Positions 8,289 to 17,886 of a DNA stretch of 64,000 bases are shown here, in pieces; the stretch's first letter is position 1; each line of letters opens with the position of its first letter. This DNA comes from Paraburkholderia phenazinium (lineage in GTDB: Bacteria > Pseudomonadota > Gammaproteobacteria > Burkholderiales > Burkholderiaceae), in NCBI RefSeq assembly GCF_900141745.1, contig NZ_FSRM01000001.1:248001-312000 (forward strand). Direction: 5' to 3'. Position numbers and translations under genes: made by a program. The notes below the pieces were generated by a model. It was not told the origin of the DNA and made no database searches. It saw only the letters and a list, made by a program, of their open reading frames with translations.

Positions 8289-9668
8289 TTAGTGAGGCTT
8301 GAACCGCACCCGTTCAGGTGGCTGCTTGAAGGTTCCAAGCCGCGTCCAGAACGGCATGCCAAGGAAAAACGCGAAATAGACCAGCGCGCAGATCTGCGCG
8401 ATCAGGGTCGCGGCGGGCGACGGCGGTTTGGTTCCGAGGAACGCCAACGTCAGAAACACCAGCACGAAGATCCCGTAAAACACCTTATGGAAGAACGGCC
8501 GGTAGCGGATCGACTTCACCGGCGAGCGGTCGAGCCACGGCAGGAAGAACAGCGAAATCACCGCGCCGCCCATCACCACCACGCCCCAGAACTTCGACTG
8601 AGTGAAGTACATGGCCAGAATCACCAGCACAGCCAGCACCGGCAGCCCCACCTTCCATTTGCCGCGGGCCCGCACGAGCGCGAACAGCCCGAGCAGCGCG
8701 ATCACGATCATCAGAACGATCTTGAACGGATCCGTGGTGGCGCGCAGCATCGCATAGAACGCCGTGAAGTACCACACCGGCGCGATCTCAGGCGGCGTCT
8801 GCAGCGGGTTGGCCGGGACGAAGTTGTTCGACTCGAGGAAGTAGCCGCCCATCTCCGGCGCGAAGAAAATGATCGCCGCGAAGATCAACAGGAACACGGT
8901 AACGCCCATGAAGTCGTGCACGGAGTAGTACGGATGGAACGGGATGCCGTCGAGCGGAATACCGTTCGCGTCCTTCTTCGCCTTGATCTCCACGCCGTCC
9001 GGGTTGTTCGAGCCCACTTCGTGCAGCGCCACCAGGTGGGCGACCACCAGGCCGATCAGCACCAACGGAATCGCGATCACGTGAAACGCGAAGAAGCGGT
9101 TCAGCGTGACGTCCGAGACGACGTAGTCGCCGCGAATCCACAACGACAGATCCGGCCCGATAAACGGGATCGCCGAGAACAGGTTCACGATCACCTGCGC
9201 GCCCCAGAACGACATCTGGCCCCACGGCAGCAGGTAGCCGAAGAATGCCTCGGCCATCAGGCACAGGAAGATCGCGCAGCCGAAGATCCACACCAGTTCG
9301 CGCGGCTTGCGGTAAGAGCCGTACATCAGCCCGCGGAACATGTGCAGGTACACCACGACGAAGAACATCGAGGCGCCCGTCGAATGCATGTAGCGGATCA
9401 ACCAGCCCCACGGCACCTCGCGCATGATGTACTCGACCGACGCGAACGCGAGCGTCGAGTCGGGCTTGTAGTTCATGGTGAGGAAAATGCCGGTGACGAT
9501 CTGATTGACCAGCACCAGCAGCGCCAGTGAGCCGAAGAAATACCAGAAGTTGAAATTCTTCGGCGCGTAGTACTCGGAGACGTGTTTCTTCCACGTCGCC
9601 GTCATCGGAAAGCGGCGGTCGATCCAGCCGACCAGCCCGGTCGTCTCCACTTCGTGATCGATCGCCAT
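8289..9668 (-). CDS. petB: Cytochrome b of the bc1 complex
   Basis: 459 residues with eight to nine membrane helices. Heme-ligand histidines sit in helices II and IV (MHSTGASMFFVVVYLHMFRG and FAFHVIAIPLVLIGLVVAHLVALH). The Qo-site PEWY-like motif is PPEIAPVWYF, with Pro-Val in place of Pro-Glu by this reading (EIAPVWYFTAFY). The gene follows petA with no intervening base: the petA stop is at 9669-9671 and the petB ATG begins at 9668. It forms the quinol oxidation and quinone reduction sites in the inner membrane. Confidence 0.97.
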   Translation of the reverse strand: MAIDHEVETTGLVGWIDRRFPMTATWKKHVSEYYAPKNFNFWYFFGSLALLVLVNQIVTGIFLTMNYKPDSTLAFASVEYIMREVPWGWLIRYMHSTGASMFFVVVYLHMFRGLMYGSYRKPRELVWIFGCAIFLCLMAEAFFGYLLPWGQMSFWGAQVIVNLFSAIPFIGPDLSLWIRGDYVVSDVTLNRFFAFHVIAIPLVLIGLVVAHLVALHEVGSNNPDGVEIKAKKDANGIPLDGIPFHPYYSVHDFMGVTVFLLIFAAIIFFAPEMGGYFLESNNFVPANPLQTPPEIAPVWYFTAFYAMLRATTDPFKIVLMIVIALLGLFALVRARGKWKVGLPVLAVLVILAMYFTQSKFWGVVVMGGAVISLFFLPWLDRSPVKSIRYRPFFHKVFYGIFVLVFLTLAFLGTKPPSPAATLIAQICALVYFAFFLGMPFWTRLGTFKQPPERVRFKPH

Positions 9669-10289
9669 TTACGCTTCTCCTTTCTCGTCCTTGCCGATCA
9701 CGAGCTGGGTAGCCGACGTGAACATGTAGGGCGGGATGTCCAGGTTCTGCGGTGCAGGTTTGTTCTTGAAGACGCGGCCGGCCAGGTCATAGGTCGAGCC
9801 GTGGCAAGGGCACAGGAAGCCGCCCGGCCAGTCGTCAGGAAGATTCGGCTGTGCGCCTTCCTGGAAACGCGGAGTCGGCGTGCAGCCCAGATGGGTGCAC
9901 ACGGCAACCGTAACTAACAGGTTCTTGTGATCGGGCCGCGAACGGAATTCGTTGTTGCAGTACTCCGGCAACGGCATCGAGAAGGGATGTTCGGTATGGG
10001 GATCGGCGACTTCGTTATCGGCTTTCTGGACGTCGGCGAGCATCCGGTCGGTGCGGTTCAGAATCCAGACGGGCTTGCCGCGCCAGGCAACGGTCATCAT
10101 CTCGCCGGGCTTCAGATTGCTAATGTCGGCCTCGACCGGCGCGCCGGCGGCCTTGGCTTTTTCAGATGGTGCAAACGAACCAACAAAGGGTACAACAGTG
10201 GCAACACCTCCTATGCCACCTGCTACGGTCGTCGCGATCAGCCAGGTACGCCGGCCGCCATCGACGAGCTCATCTTCTTTGTCTCGCAT
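9669..10289 (-). CDS. petA: Ubiquinol-cytochrome c reductase Rieske iron-sulfur subunit
   Basis: 206 residues from the ATG at 10289 (MRDKEDELVDGGRR); an in-frame ATG at 10367 would add 26 unlikely residues. A twin-arginine pair (Arg13-Arg14) precedes a hydrophobic segment at about 16-40, fitting Tat-dependent export of the folded protein. The [2Fe-2S] ligands are CTHLGC (Cys131, His133, with Cys136) and CPCHGS (Cys160, Cys162 and His163). First gene of petABC. The 207-base A/T-rich leader upstream should hold the operon promoter. Confidence 0.96.
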   Translation of the reverse strand: MRDKEDELVDGGRRTWLIATTVAGGIGGVATVVPFVGSFAPSEKAKAAGAPVEADISNLKPGEMMTVAWRGKPVWILNRTDRMLADVQKADNEVADPHTEHPFSMPLPEYCNNEFRSRPDHKNLLVTVAVCTHLGCTPTPRFQEGAQPNLPDDWPGGFLCPCHGSTYDLAGRVFKNKPAPQNLDIPPYMFTSATQLVIGKDEKGEA

Positions 10290-10496
10290 CACACGCCCCA
10301 CTTCTGAGTTGGATTTTTCCTTCACGTCTCTTCTACCGACGCTAGTTTGCTCGAATGGAGTCGCCATTTACAAGGCCCGAATGCCAAAAACCGTGCGAAG
10401 TCTTTGATATCCAAGGGTTTCCCCGGACTAATAACAAACTTTTTTGTTGCCCGTTTTAAGTGGACCCTGTGTATTTCGTGCTTTTTAGTTCAGTAA

Positions 10497-11243
10497 TCAG
10501 ACCGGATTAGGGATATCGATAAACAGGTGTTCGATATCGAAGGATTCCGCCAGATGCGAACCGAGTGCCTGAACGCCGAAACGTTCGGTGGCATGATGGC
10601 CCGCCGCCAGAAAAGCCACACCGCTTTCCGCTGCGGTATGCATACAGGGTTCGGAGACTTCACCGGTCAGGTAGACGTCGGCGCCGGCCTCGATCGCCGC
10701 ATCGAAATAGCCTTGCGCTGCTCCGGTGCACCAGGCGACGCGCCGCAATTCGACGTCCGGGTCGCCGAACACGAGCGGCGTGCGGCCGAGCGTCTCCTCG
10801 ACCTCCGCGGTAAAGTGCGCGAGCGTGACCGGCATAGGCAGCGTGGTCATCCAGCCGAGGTCGTTCTCGCCGAAGCGCGACTCGCCGATCCAGCCCATCT
10901 TCGCACCGAGTTGCGCGTTGTTGCCGAACTCGGGATGATCGTCGAGCGGCAGATGGTAAGCGAACAGGTTCAGGTCATTGGCCAGCAGCAGCTTCAGGCG
11001 TCCATATTTGCGGCCGGTGATCTGCGGCGGCTCGTTGCGCCAGAAGTAGCCGTGGTGGACGAGGACAGCGTCCGCGCCCCAGTCGAGCGCCGCTTCCAGA
11101 AAGGCCAGCGAAGCGGTTACGCCGGTCGCGATCCTGTTGACCCGGCGACGCCCTTCCACCTGCAGACCATTCGGGCAGTAGTCCTTGAAGCGCGCGGTTT
11201 CAAGGACTTTGTTCAGATACAATTCAAGTTCGATCCGATCCAT
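10497..11243 (-). CDS. Nif3-like dinuclear metal centre protein (YbgI family)
   Basis: 248 residues, the typical short bacterial form. Family segments seen are [11 protein letters not shown] near the N-terminus, the metal-binding strand [30 protein letters not shown], and [20 protein letters not shown] near the C-terminus. These His, Asp and Glu residues form a two-metal site in a hexameric ring; the biological reaction is not settled. A clear ribosome binding site AGAGGA stands 4 bases before the ATG. The gene is divergent from the HtrA gene with only 19 bases between start codons. Confidence 0.92.
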   Translation of the reverse strand: MDRIELELYLNKVLETARFKDYCPNGLQVEGRRRVNRIATGVTASLAFLEAALDWGADAVLVHHGYFWRNEPPQITGRKYGRLKLLLANDLNLFAYHLPLDDHPEFGNNAQLGAKMGWIGESRFGENDLGWMTTLPMPVTLAHFTAEVEETLGRTPLVFGDPDVELRRVAWCTGAAQGYFDAAIEAGADVYLTGEVSEPCMHTAAESGVAFLAAGHHATERFGVQALGSHLAESFDIEHLFIDIPNPV

Positions 11244-11262
11244 ATAATCCTCTAATCTTCAG

Positions 11263-12480
11263 ATGCTTAGACGCTTTTGGCTGTTCTTTGCCCAAGCGGT
11301 GACCGTGCTGTTGGCGTTGATGTTCATCATCGCCACCCTCAAACCGCAATGGCTGCAGCGACAAGGGCAATTCGGCAAGCAACTTTCCGAGCCGATCGTC
11401 GCACTGCGGGAAGTGGCGCCTGGCATCGGTAGCAGCGGTCCCGCACAAGCTTCTTATGCCGACGCCGCGCAGAAGGCATCCCCTGCGGTCGTCAACGTGT
11501 TCTCCAGCAAGGACGGGTCTTTGCCGCCCGATCCCCGGGCGAAAGATCCGCTGTTTCGCTATTTCTTCGGCAACAAGAACAACGGCAAGCAGCAGGAACA
11601 GCCCGCAGCCAATCTCGGCTCGGGTGTCATAGTGAGTTCGGAAGGTTACATTCTAACGAACCAGCACGTCGTCGACGGTGCGGATCAGATCGAAATCGCG
11701 CTCGCCGACGGCCGCACGACCACCGCCAAGGTGATCGGCGTCGATCCGGAGACGGATCTGGCGGTGCTCAAGGTGAGCCTGACCAACCTGCCCACCATCA
11801 CGCTCGGCCGCATGGACCAGACGCGCGTGGGCGATGTGGTGCTGGCCATCGGCAATCCGTTTGGCGTGGGTCAGACGGTGACCATGGGGATTGTCAGCGC
11901 CCTTGGCCGCAATCACCTCGGCATCAATACCTTCGAAAACTTCATCCAGACCGATGCGGCGATCAACCCCGGCAACTCTGGCGGCGCACTGGTGGACGTG
12001 AACGGCAATCTGCTGGGCATCAATACGGCGATTTACTCGCGCTCGGGCGGCTCGCTCGGGATCGGCTTTGCGATTCCGGTGTCGACCGCGCGCAGCGTGC
12101 TGGAGAGCATCATCACGACTGGCTCGGTCACGCGGGGCTGGATCGGCGTGGAGCCGCAGGACGTGACGCCTGAGATTGCTGAATCGTTCGGGCTCGAGCA
12201 GAAGTCCGGGGCGATCGTGGCCGGCGTGCTGAAGAACGGGCCGGCGGACCGCGCCGGCATCAAGCCGGGCGACATTCTGGTGAGCGTGGACGGCCAGGAC
12301 ATCACCGACACGACCCGTCTGCTGAACCTGATCGCGCAGATCAAGCCGGGGTCGAACGCGAAGATCCATCTGGTGCGCAAGAATCACGAAATGGATCTCG
12401 ATGTGATGATCGGCAAGCGGCCTCCGCCGCCCAAGCAGCCCGTCGACGACGGCGACGATCAGAACGACGACGGCGGTTGA
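11263..12480 (+). CDS. Membrane-anchored HtrA/Do-family serine protease (DegS/DegQ-like)
   Basis: 405 residues. One N-terminal hydrophobic segment (about 8-26) without an obvious cleavage site suggests an anchor facing the periplasm. The trypsin-like triad is His135 (NQHVVDGAD), Asp165 (ETDLAVL) and Ser239 (GNSGGAL). A single PDZ domain spans about 285-375 (GWIGVEPQDVTPEIAE through PGDILVSVDGQDI). The C-terminal tail is Pro/Asp-rich. One PDZ plus an anchor is the DegS plan, although betaproteobacterial copies are often named DegQ or MucD. Role: envelope protein quality control or regulated cleavage in stress signalling. No clear ribosome binding site precedes the ATG. Confidence 0.93.
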   Translation: MLRRFWLFFAQAVTVLLALMFIIATLKPQWLQRQGQFGKQLSEPIVALREVAPGIGSSGPAQASYADAAQKASPAVVNVFSSKDGSLPPDPRAKDPLFRYFFGNKNNGKQQEQPAANLGSGVIVSSEGYILTNQHVVDGADQIEIALADGRTTTAKVIGVDPETDLAVLKVSLTNLPTITLGRMDQTRVGDVVLAIGNPFGVGQTVTMGIVSALGRNHLGINTFENFIQTDAAINPGNSGGALVDVNGNLLGINTAIYSRSGGSLGIGFAIPVSTARSVLESIITTGSVTRGWIGVEPQDVTPEIAESFGLEQKSGAIVAGVLKNGPADRAGIKPGDILVSVDGQDITDTTRLLNLIAQIKPGSNAKIHLVRKNHEMDLDVMIGKRPPPPKQPVDDGDDQNDDGG

Positions 12481-12521
12481 GCGAAAGGAAAGCGCCTGGC
12501 CATCGTTGGCCCTGCGCAAAA

Positions 12522-12557
12522 CAAAGAGGGCAGTCCGATTAGCGGCTGCCCTCTTTG
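12522..12557. terminator. Intergenic hairpin between convergent htrA-like gene and tatC
   Basis: A perfect 12-bp stem CAAAGAGGGCAG / CTGCCCTCTTTG with a 12-base loop. It sits 42 bases after the protease stop. The stem ends in CTTTG on both strands, so it may work in both directions. Confidence 0.65.
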
Positions 12558-12580
12558 CATCTGCAAACTGTCGTCATCTG

Positions 12581-12616
12581 CTGCGGCTGCGGCTGCGGCT
12601 GCGGCTGCGGCTGCGC
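12581..12616. repeat. Tandem hexamer repeat (CTGCGG)n
   Basis: Five perfect CTGCGG units and a sixth ending CTGCGC lie in the 111 bases between the terminator hairpin and tatC. A unit of six bases is a likely site of length variation by slippage. It is outside any gene I can support. Confidence 0.9.
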
Positions 12617-12667
12617 GACATGCTAGCGCCGCATTGGAAGCCGTCCAGAACGCTCACTCTGACACGT

Positions 12668-13450
12668 TCAGCCCGACGCCTGCCCCTCTTCGTCGGGCAC
12701 CTCGACCTGCTTGCCGACAATCAGCCGCGCCGCGATGATGCCCACCTCGTACAGGATGATCAAAGGCAACGCGAGAATAAGCTGCGAGAACACGTCAGGC
12801 GGCGTGACGACGGCGGAGACGATGAACGCCCCGACGATCACATACGGACGGATCTGACGCAGCTTCTTGACCGTCAGAAGGCCCATTCGGACCAGCAGCA
12901 CCACGACGATCGGGACCTCGAAGGTCACCCCGAACGCAATGAACATGGTCAACACGAAACTCAGATAGTTGTCGATGTCCGTGTTCATCGCCGCACCGAG
13001 CGGCGCGTTATAGTGCGCCATCACGCGGAAGATGGTCGGAAACACCACGAAGTACGCGAACGCCATGCCGCACAGAAACAGGATGTAGCTGCTGCCCACC
13101 AGCGGCACGACCAGTTTCTTTTCATGCTGATAGAGCCCCGGCGCCACGAACGCCCAGATCTGATACAGCACGACCGGCAGCGCGATGACGAGTGCAACCA
13201 TCATGGTCACCTTCATCGGCACGAAGAAGGAGCCCGTGACGTCGGTGACGATCAGTTTGCCGTCCTTCGGCAGATTCACCATCAAAGGCCGTGCGAGCAG
13301 CCTGAAGATGTCCGGCGCCCAGTAGACGAGCCCAATAAATACCACGATGACGGCAATGCCGGCGCGGATGATGCGATCGCGCAGTTCAACGAGGTGAGAA
13401 ATGAAGGTCTCTTCAGTGCCTTCGGTTTGATTTAGCTGGGGGTCGCTCAC
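12668..13450 (-). CDS. tatC: Sec-independent (Tat) translocase subunit TatC
   Basis: 260 residues, six predicted membrane segments. The TatC signature is at the N-terminus (TFISHLVELRDRIIRAG), and ALPVVLYQIWAFVAPGLYQHEKK in the middle is the conserved P-x-Q-x-W-x-F-P-G region that forms the twin-arginine signal recognition site. It works with TatA and TatB, encoded just upstream, to export folded proteins. Tat substrates inside this window include the Rieske protein and the phosphatase-fold lipoprotein near 44 kb. Confidence 0.97.
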   Translation of the reverse strand: MSDPQLNQTEGTEETFISHLVELRDRIIRAGIAVIVVFIGLVYWAPDIFRLLARPLMVNLPKDGKLIVTDVTGSFFVPMKVTMMVALVIALPVVLYQIWAFVAPGLYQHEKKLVVPLVGSSYILFLCGMAFAYFVVFPTIFRVMAHYNAPLGAAMNTDIDNYLSFVLTMFIAFGVTFEVPIVVVLLVRMGLLTVKKLRQIRPYVIVGAFIVSAVVTPPDVFSQLILALPLIILYEVGIIAARLIVGKQVEVPDEEGQASG

Positions 13451-13484
13451 GCCGGCCCTCGGTAGGAGATTATCGCCAGAGTCA

Positions 13485-14015
13485 TCAGAAGAAACGCGTC
13501 GGGCGGCGCAGGCTCACCGGTGTATGACGCGCCACGCGCGCCGCGCCCGACTGCACGCGCGTGCGGCGGGTGGTGGCGCGCTTGTACCAGGTGGGCATTG
13601 CCGTCTGCTTGACGCGCCAGTTCTTGCGCTTCGGCGCTGCGGCCGGCGTGCTATGCCAGGAGGTGGAGACGGTCGAATTGCCCGCCGCGCTTTCGAGCGA
13701 GCCGCCGGCAATGCTGGGGCTCACCGATGAGCCTGAACCCCACGCGTCGTTCAGTTCGGATTCGTGCTTGCGCATCGTGTCGTGAACCTTGGTTTCCACA
13801 TTGCTCGCCGCGGTCTCGAACTCGGTCTTCATGCGCCGTAATTCGTCGAGTTCGATTTCGCGCGTGACTTCGGCCTTCACGTCATTGATATAACGTTGTG
13901 CGCGGCCGAACAGCGCCCCCGCGGTGCGGGCGACGCGCGGCAGCCGCTCCGGCCCGAGTACGACCAGTGCGACGACGCCGATCAGCGCCATCTTGGTTAG
14001 ACCGAGGTCCAGCAT
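13485..14015 (-). CDS. tatB: Sec-independent translocase subunit TatB
   Basis: 176 residues. Begins MLDLGLTKMALIGVVALVVLGPERLPRVA: a short N-terminal membrane helix, the hinge Gly-Pro-Glu-Arg-Leu-Pro that separates TatB from TatA, then an amphipathic helix (GRAQRYINDVKAEVTREIELDELRR region). The tail after residue 100 is Ser/Arg-rich and poorly conserved. It bridges signal-peptide recognition by TatC to TatA recruitment. Confidence 0.96.
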   Translation of the reverse strand: MLDLGLTKMALIGVVALVVLGPERLPRVARTAGALFGRAQRYINDVKAEVTREIELDELRRMKTEFETAASNVETKVHDTMRKHESELNDAWGSGSSVSPSIAGGSLESAAGNSTVSTSWHSTPAAAPKRKNWRVKQTAMPTWYKRATTRRTRVQSGAARVARHTPVSLRRPTRFF

Positions 14016-14053
14016 GGAGGGTGGTTCCCGTCAGTGCGCGGTTGGGCCGCGGC

Positions 14054-14287
14054 TTAGCGGTAATCGCTCGAACGCGGCGTCTTTTCTTTTGCGTCGACGT
14101 CGACCGTTTCGCGCGGCAATTCGCGCTGCGCCGGGTCGCCCGGTGTCTCCGCTTCTTTCATGCCTTCCTTGAAGCCCTTCACAGCGCCACCCAGATCGGT
14201 GCCGATATTGCGCAGCTTCTTCGTGCCGAACACCAGTGCAACGATCAGCAGAACAATCAGCCAGTGCCAAATACTAAACGAACCCAT
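14054..14287 (-). CDS. tatA: Sec-independent translocase subunit TatA
   Basis: 77 residues. The start at 14287 ([14 protein letters not shown]) is fixed by AAGGAGAG 5 bases upstream. It has a single N-terminal membrane helix, the [10 protein letters not shown] hinge and an amphipathic helix [14 protein letters not shown]. It oligomerises to form the translocation path. First gene of tatABC; 38 bases separate it from tatB. Confidence 0.97.
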   Translation of the reverse strand: MGSFSIWHWLIVLLIVALVFGTKKLRNIGTDLGGAVKGFKEGMKEAETPGDPAQRELPRETVDVDAKEKTPRSSDYR

Positions 14288-14573
14288 GACTTCTCTCCTT
14301 AACCCCGACTTCGCCGGCATCGCGTTTGCGCGCGGCGGCCCTGTGCGCCTTACGGCCCGAATCGAGACGCGTACGCCTCATCTATACGTTGCCGCCGCTG
14401 CTTCAGATTCCCCCAGCGGCACTGGGCATGATTGTCTACGGCGAATCACGACGCCCTCATTACATTGCAGCAGAAAACGTTCGCCCAATCGTGCGACATG
14501 ATGCACCAGCCAGGGCGCCAGCGGAACCCGGCCGGACGGCCACGTTCATGGAGCAATGGCCGCGGCGCTTACC
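14288..14573. other. Intergenic stretch between HIT gene and tatA
   Basis: 286 bases with no credible gene. It must contain the ribosome binding site of tatA and perhaps a promoter, but I see no clear -10/-35 pair or hairpin with a T-run. Confidence 0.5.
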
Positions 14574-14939
14574 TCACCCCATGCGTTGCCAGGGACGCGG
14601 CCCCGCGAGGATATGCGCGTGCAGGTGGTACACCTCCTGCCCGCCGCCCGGCCCGGTATTGATTACCGTGCGAAAGCCGGTTTCGCCGCCCGTATAGGCC
14701 ACGCCGAGCTGCTGCGCCAGACGCGCCACCAATATAAGCATTCTACCAAGCAGCGGTGCATCGCTTTCGGTGCAGTTCGAGAGCGTTTCGATGTGCTTGC
14801 GCGGAATCACCAGCACGTGGGTCTCGGCGGCGGGGCGAATGTCGCGAAAAGCGACGAATTCTTCGTCCTCGTGGACTTTGGTGGACGGAATCTCGCCCGC
14901 GGCGATCTTGCAGAAAAGGCAGTTTGAATCGTGGCTCAT
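14574..14939 (-). CDS. HIT-family (histidine triad) nucleotide-binding protein, HinT-like
   Basis: 121 residues from the ATG at 14939 (MSHDSNCLFCKI). The N-terminus has the CxxC-like pair NCLFCKIAAGEIPSTKV, and the C-terminus the triad HLHAHIL that defines the HIT family. HinT-type enzymes hydrolyse purine nucleoside phosphoramidates in the cytoplasm. It sits between tatA and the his genes, its common place in Burkholderia-type genomes. Confidence 0.94.
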   Translation of the reverse strand: MSHDSNCLFCKIAAGEIPSTKVHEDEEFVAFRDIRPAAETHVLVIPRKHIETLSNCTESDAPLLGRMLILVARLAQQLGVAYTGGETGFRTVINTGPGGGQEVYHLHAHILAGPRPWQRMG

Positions 14940-14982
14940 GGATGTCCTGAGGCGCAAACAGACGGGGCGGCCAGACCGAAGG

Positions 14983-15378
14983 TCAGAACCACGCCCGCGG
15001 ATTCACTAGCGGCTTGTTATCGTACAGATACAGCCAGCCCTTGATGATACGGTACAACATCCAGATCCCGACAGCCCACAGGATAGGAATTCCGATCACG
15101 ACGAAAAACAGCAGGCCACCGATCAGATAGCCGAGCATGCACCACCAGAAGGTGCGCATTTGCCACTGAAAGTGCGCTTCGTACGGCGTACCGATCACGT
15201 CGGGCCGCTTGACGTAATTGATGATGATGGCGATCAGCACCGAGATGCCGCCGGTCAGCCAGTAGACCGCATACAGCGCATAGAGCACGTGCGTCAGCGT
15301 ACGGGCGCTGCGGTCGCGTTCGGATTCGAGGGCATTGCGGTACGTGGGCGGCGGATATCCGCCTTGCGACTGTTCCAT
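14983..15378 (-). CDS. DUF4870-type small membrane protein
   Basis: 131 residues with three hydrophobic segments at about 29-52, 72-95 and 97-115 (LTHVLYALYAVYWLTGG; FWWCMLGYLIGGLLFF; WAVGIWMLYRIIKGW). The AHFQWQMRTFWW stretch and the overall plan match the DUF4870/Tic20-like family of unknown function. It lies 79 bases downstream of hisE on the same strand and may be the last gene before a separate HIT-tat unit. Confidence 0.75.
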   Translation of the reverse strand: MEQSQGGYPPPTYRNALESERDRSARTLTHVLYALYAVYWLTGGISVLIAIIINYVKRPDVIGTPYEAHFQWQMRTFWWCMLGYLIGGLLFFVVIGIPILWAVGIWMLYRIIKGWLYLYDNKPLVNPRAWF

Positions 15379-15456
15379 GCTTGCGTCCTCCTTCCTGTTA
15401 CCGGGTTGACGTTCGGTTAACGTGCGGTTGGCGTCCAGCGAGTCTTCGGGCGCCTT

Positions 15457-15831
15457 TCAGTCGCCGTTCTGCTCGCGGTCGCGGCTCTTGCGCAACGCTT
15501 TCTCTTCGATGCCCGACATGCCTTCGCGGCGCTCGAGTTCGGCGAGCACATCGGCCGGGCTCAGATCGAAATGCGACAGCATCACCAGACAATGGAACCA
15601 CAGGTCGGCCACTTCGCCGACCAGCGCGGTGGGCGCGCCACCCTGGCGCACGTCCTTGGCGGCAAGCACGACCTCGGTCGCTTCTTCGCCGATCTTCTTC
15701 AAAACCGCGTCGTCGCCCTTGTGAAACAGGCGCGACACATACGAGACGTCCGGATCGCCGCCCTTGCGGCTGTCGATGACCGCCGCGAGGCGCAGCAGTG
15801 TATCGTTCGTCGATTGCGAGTTTTGCGTCAT
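15457..15831 (-). CDS. hisE: Phosphoribosyl-ATP diphosphatase
   Basis: 124 residues. An all-alpha MazG-like fold with [12 protein letters not shown] and [15 protein letters not shown], whose Glu and Asp residues bind magnesium. It converts phosphoribosyl-ATP to phosphoribosyl-AMP, the second step of histidine synthesis. It overlaps hisI by 4 bases (ATGA), so the two are translationally coupled. Confidence 0.96.
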   Translation of the reverse strand: MTQNSQSTNDTLLRLAAVIDSRKGGDPDVSYVSRLFHKGDDAVLKKIGEEATEVVLAAKDVRQGGAPTALVGEVADLWFHCLVMLSHFDLSPADVLAELERREGMSGIEEKALRKSRDREQNGD

Positions 15832-16238
15832 TTGTAGATGTGTTCGGGGTCTTTCAGGACGGGTTCAACCGCGACCCAATCGCCGTCGTCGACCGTCCCT
15901 TCGAATTTCTGGAAAAAGCACGAGTGGCGGCCGGTGTGGCAGGCAATGCCGGACACCTGTTCGACCTTCAGCAGCACGACGTCTTCATCGCAATCGAGCC
16001 GCACTTCGTGCACATGCTGCACGTGACCGGACTCTTCGCCCTTGAACCACAGGCGCTGGCGCGAGCGCGAGAAGTACACCGCGCGACCGGTCTCGACCGT
16101 CTTGGCGAGCGCCTCGCGGTTCATCCATGCAAACATCAGCACGTCGTTGCTCGAGGCTTCCTGGGCGATCACCGGCACGAGGCCGTTCGCGTCCCACTTC
16201 ACCTTGTCGAGCCAATCCACAGCCGTAGGATTCACCAC
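15828..16238 (-). CDS. hisI: Phosphoribosyl-AMP cyclohydrolase
   Basis: 136 residues. Contains [12 protein letters not shown], the [13 protein letters not shown] segment and [14 protein letters not shown], then [10 protein letters not shown] with the zinc ligand cysteines. It opens the adenine ring in step three of histidine synthesis. It is separate from hisE here rather than fused as in enterobacteria. Its start is one base from the hisF stop. Confidence 0.97.
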   Translation of the reverse strand: MVNPTAVDWLDKVKWDANGLVPVIAQEASSNDVLMFAWMNREALAKTVETGRAVYFSRSRQRLWFKGEESGHVQHVHEVRLDCDEDVVLLKVEQVSGIACHTGRHSCFFQKFEGTVDDGDWVAVEPVLKDPEHIYK

Positions 16239-16239
16239 G

Positions 16240-17013
16240 TCACAACCTCACCGAAATGCCCTGACCGGCCATGAAGCGCTTGGCTTCGCCGACCGTGTGT
16301 TCGCCGTAGTGGAAGATGCTGGCGGCCAGCACGGCGTCCGCGTGACCGTCCTTGATGCCGTCGGCCAGATGCTGCAGCGAGCCGACGCCGCCCGAGGCAA
16401 TCACCGGAATCGGCACGGCGTCCGACACGGCACGCGTGAGCGCCAGATCGAAGCCGCTCTTGGTGCCGTCACGGTCCATGCTGGTGAGCAGGATTTCGCC
16501 GGCGCCAAGTTCGGCCATCTTGCGCGCCCATTCAACCGCTTCCAGCCCGGTCGCCTTGCGTCCACCGTGCGTGAAGACTTCCCAGCGCGGCGCTTCGCCT
16601 TCGGCGGAGACGCGCTTGGCGTCGATCGCCACCACGATGCATTGCGAGCCGTATTTGTCGGTCGCATCGCGCACCAGCTGCGGATTCGCCACCGCCGACG
16701 AGTTCATGCTGATCTTGTCCGCGCCCGCGTTGAGCAGGCGCCGCACGTCTTCGACGGCGCGCACGCCGCCGCCGACCGTCAGCGGAATGAACACCTGCGA
16801 GGCGACGGCTTCGATGATCGGCAGGATCAGGTCGCGCTGGTCCGAAGTGGCGGTGATGTCGAGGAAGGTGAGTTCGTCGGCGCCCTGCTCGTCGTAGCGA
16901 CGGGCAATTTCGACCGGGTCACCCGCATCGCGCAGTTCGACGAAGTTGACGCCCTTGACCACGCGGCCAGCCGTGACGTCGAGACAGGGGATGATGCGTT
17001 TAGCTAGAGCCAT
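16240..17013 (-). CDS. hisF: Imidazole glycerol phosphate synthase, cyclase subunit
   Basis: 257 residues from the ATG at 17013 ([13 protein letters not shown]). A (beta-alpha)8 barrel with catalytic Asp in [16 protein letters not shown] (near residue 12) and a second one in [12 protein letters not shown] (near 132), plus phosphate-binding GGGVR and ASGGVG loops. It joins ammonia from HisH to PRFAR to make imidazole glycerol phosphate and AICAR. Confidence 0.97.
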   Translation of the reverse strand: MALAKRIIPCLDVTAGRVVKGVNFVELRDAGDPVEIARRYDEQGADELTFLDITATSDQRDLILPIIEAVASQVFIPLTVGGGVRAVEDVRRLLNAGADKISMNSSAVANPQLVRDATDKYGSQCIVVAIDAKRVSAEGEAPRWEVFTHGGRKATGLEAVEWARKMAELGAGEILLTSMDRDGTKSGFDLALTRAVSDAVPIPVIASGGVGSLQHLADGIKDGHADAVLAASIFHYGEHTVGEAKRFMAGQGISVRL

Positions 17014-17133
17014 GATCGTGCAATTCTTGCCAATACCGCTAATGAGGCCGCTCCGAGGCGAGCGGCGCAATGCCGGCGCGTGTTGCCGCGCAGGGCCCAC
17101 TAGCCCAGCGCTAGCAGACTCGCGGGCCGCCGC

Positions 17134-17886
17134 TTAGGCGTCGTCCGACTCGCGCAGCTTGTCGGCGAGGGTCTGTGCCGCCGTGAAATCGAGGTCGCCC
17201 GAATAGATGGCGCGTCCGCAGATCACGCCTTCGATGCCTTCGACTTCGACTTCGCACAGCGCTTCGATGTCGGCGAGATTCGACAGGCCGCCGCTCGCGA
17301 TCACCGGAATCTTCACCGCGCGCGCCAGACGCACCGTCGCGTCGATGTTGATGCCCTGGAGCATGCCGTCCCGGCCGATATCGGTATAGATGATCGACTC
17401 GCAGCCGTAGTCTTCGAACTTGCGCGCGAGATCGGCGACTTCGTGACCGGTCAGCTTGCTCCAGCCGTCGGTAGCGACCTTGCCGTCTTTCGCGTCGAGA
17501 CCCACGATGATATGGCCGCCGAACGCCGTGCAGGCATCCTGCAGGAAGCCGGGATTCTTCACCGCCGCCGTGCCGATGATCACATAAGACAGACCGTCGT
17601 CCAGATAGCGCTCGATCGTGTTCAGGTCGCGGATCCCACCGCCCAGCTGGACGGGAATCTCACCACCGACTTCCTCGATGATCGCGCGGATCGCGTCTTC
17701 GTTCTTCGGCTTACCGGCGAACGCTCCGTTGAGGTCGACGAGATGCAGGCGCCGGGCGCCGCGGTCGACCCAATGTCGGGCCATAGCCGCCGGTTCCTCG
17801 GAAAAAATCGTCGCCTGGTCCATGTCGCCCTGTTTAAGGCGTACACACTGACCATCTTTCAGGTCGATGGCGGGAATCAGCAGCAT
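17134..17886 (-). CDS. hisA: Phosphoribosylformimino-AICAR-phosphate isomerase
   Basis: 250 residues, a barrel paralogous to HisF. Catalytic Asp8 is in [17 protein letters not shown] and the second acid in [12 protein letters not shown]. Phosphate loops are LGGGIRD and ASGGLSN. It performs the Amadori isomerisation of ProFAR to PRFAR. Confidence 0.97.
   Translation of the reverse strand: MLLIPAIDLKDGQCVRLKQGDMDQATIFSEEPAAMARHWVDRGARRLHLVDLNGAFAGKPKNEDAIRAIIEEVGGEIPVQLGGGIRDLNTIERYLDDGLSYVIIGTAAVKNPGFLQDACTAFGGHIIVGLDAKDGKVATDGWSKLTGHEVADLARKFEDYGCESIIYTDIGRDGMLQGINIDATVRLARAVKIPVIASGGLSNLADIEALCEVEVEGIEGVICGRAIYSGDLDFTAAQTLADKLRESDDA

Noticed and set aside
8013..9530. 505-codon plus-strand frame opposite petB and petC
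   Set aside because: Antisense shadow of cytochrome b and c1 with Arg/His-rich low-complexity composition and no ribosome binding site.
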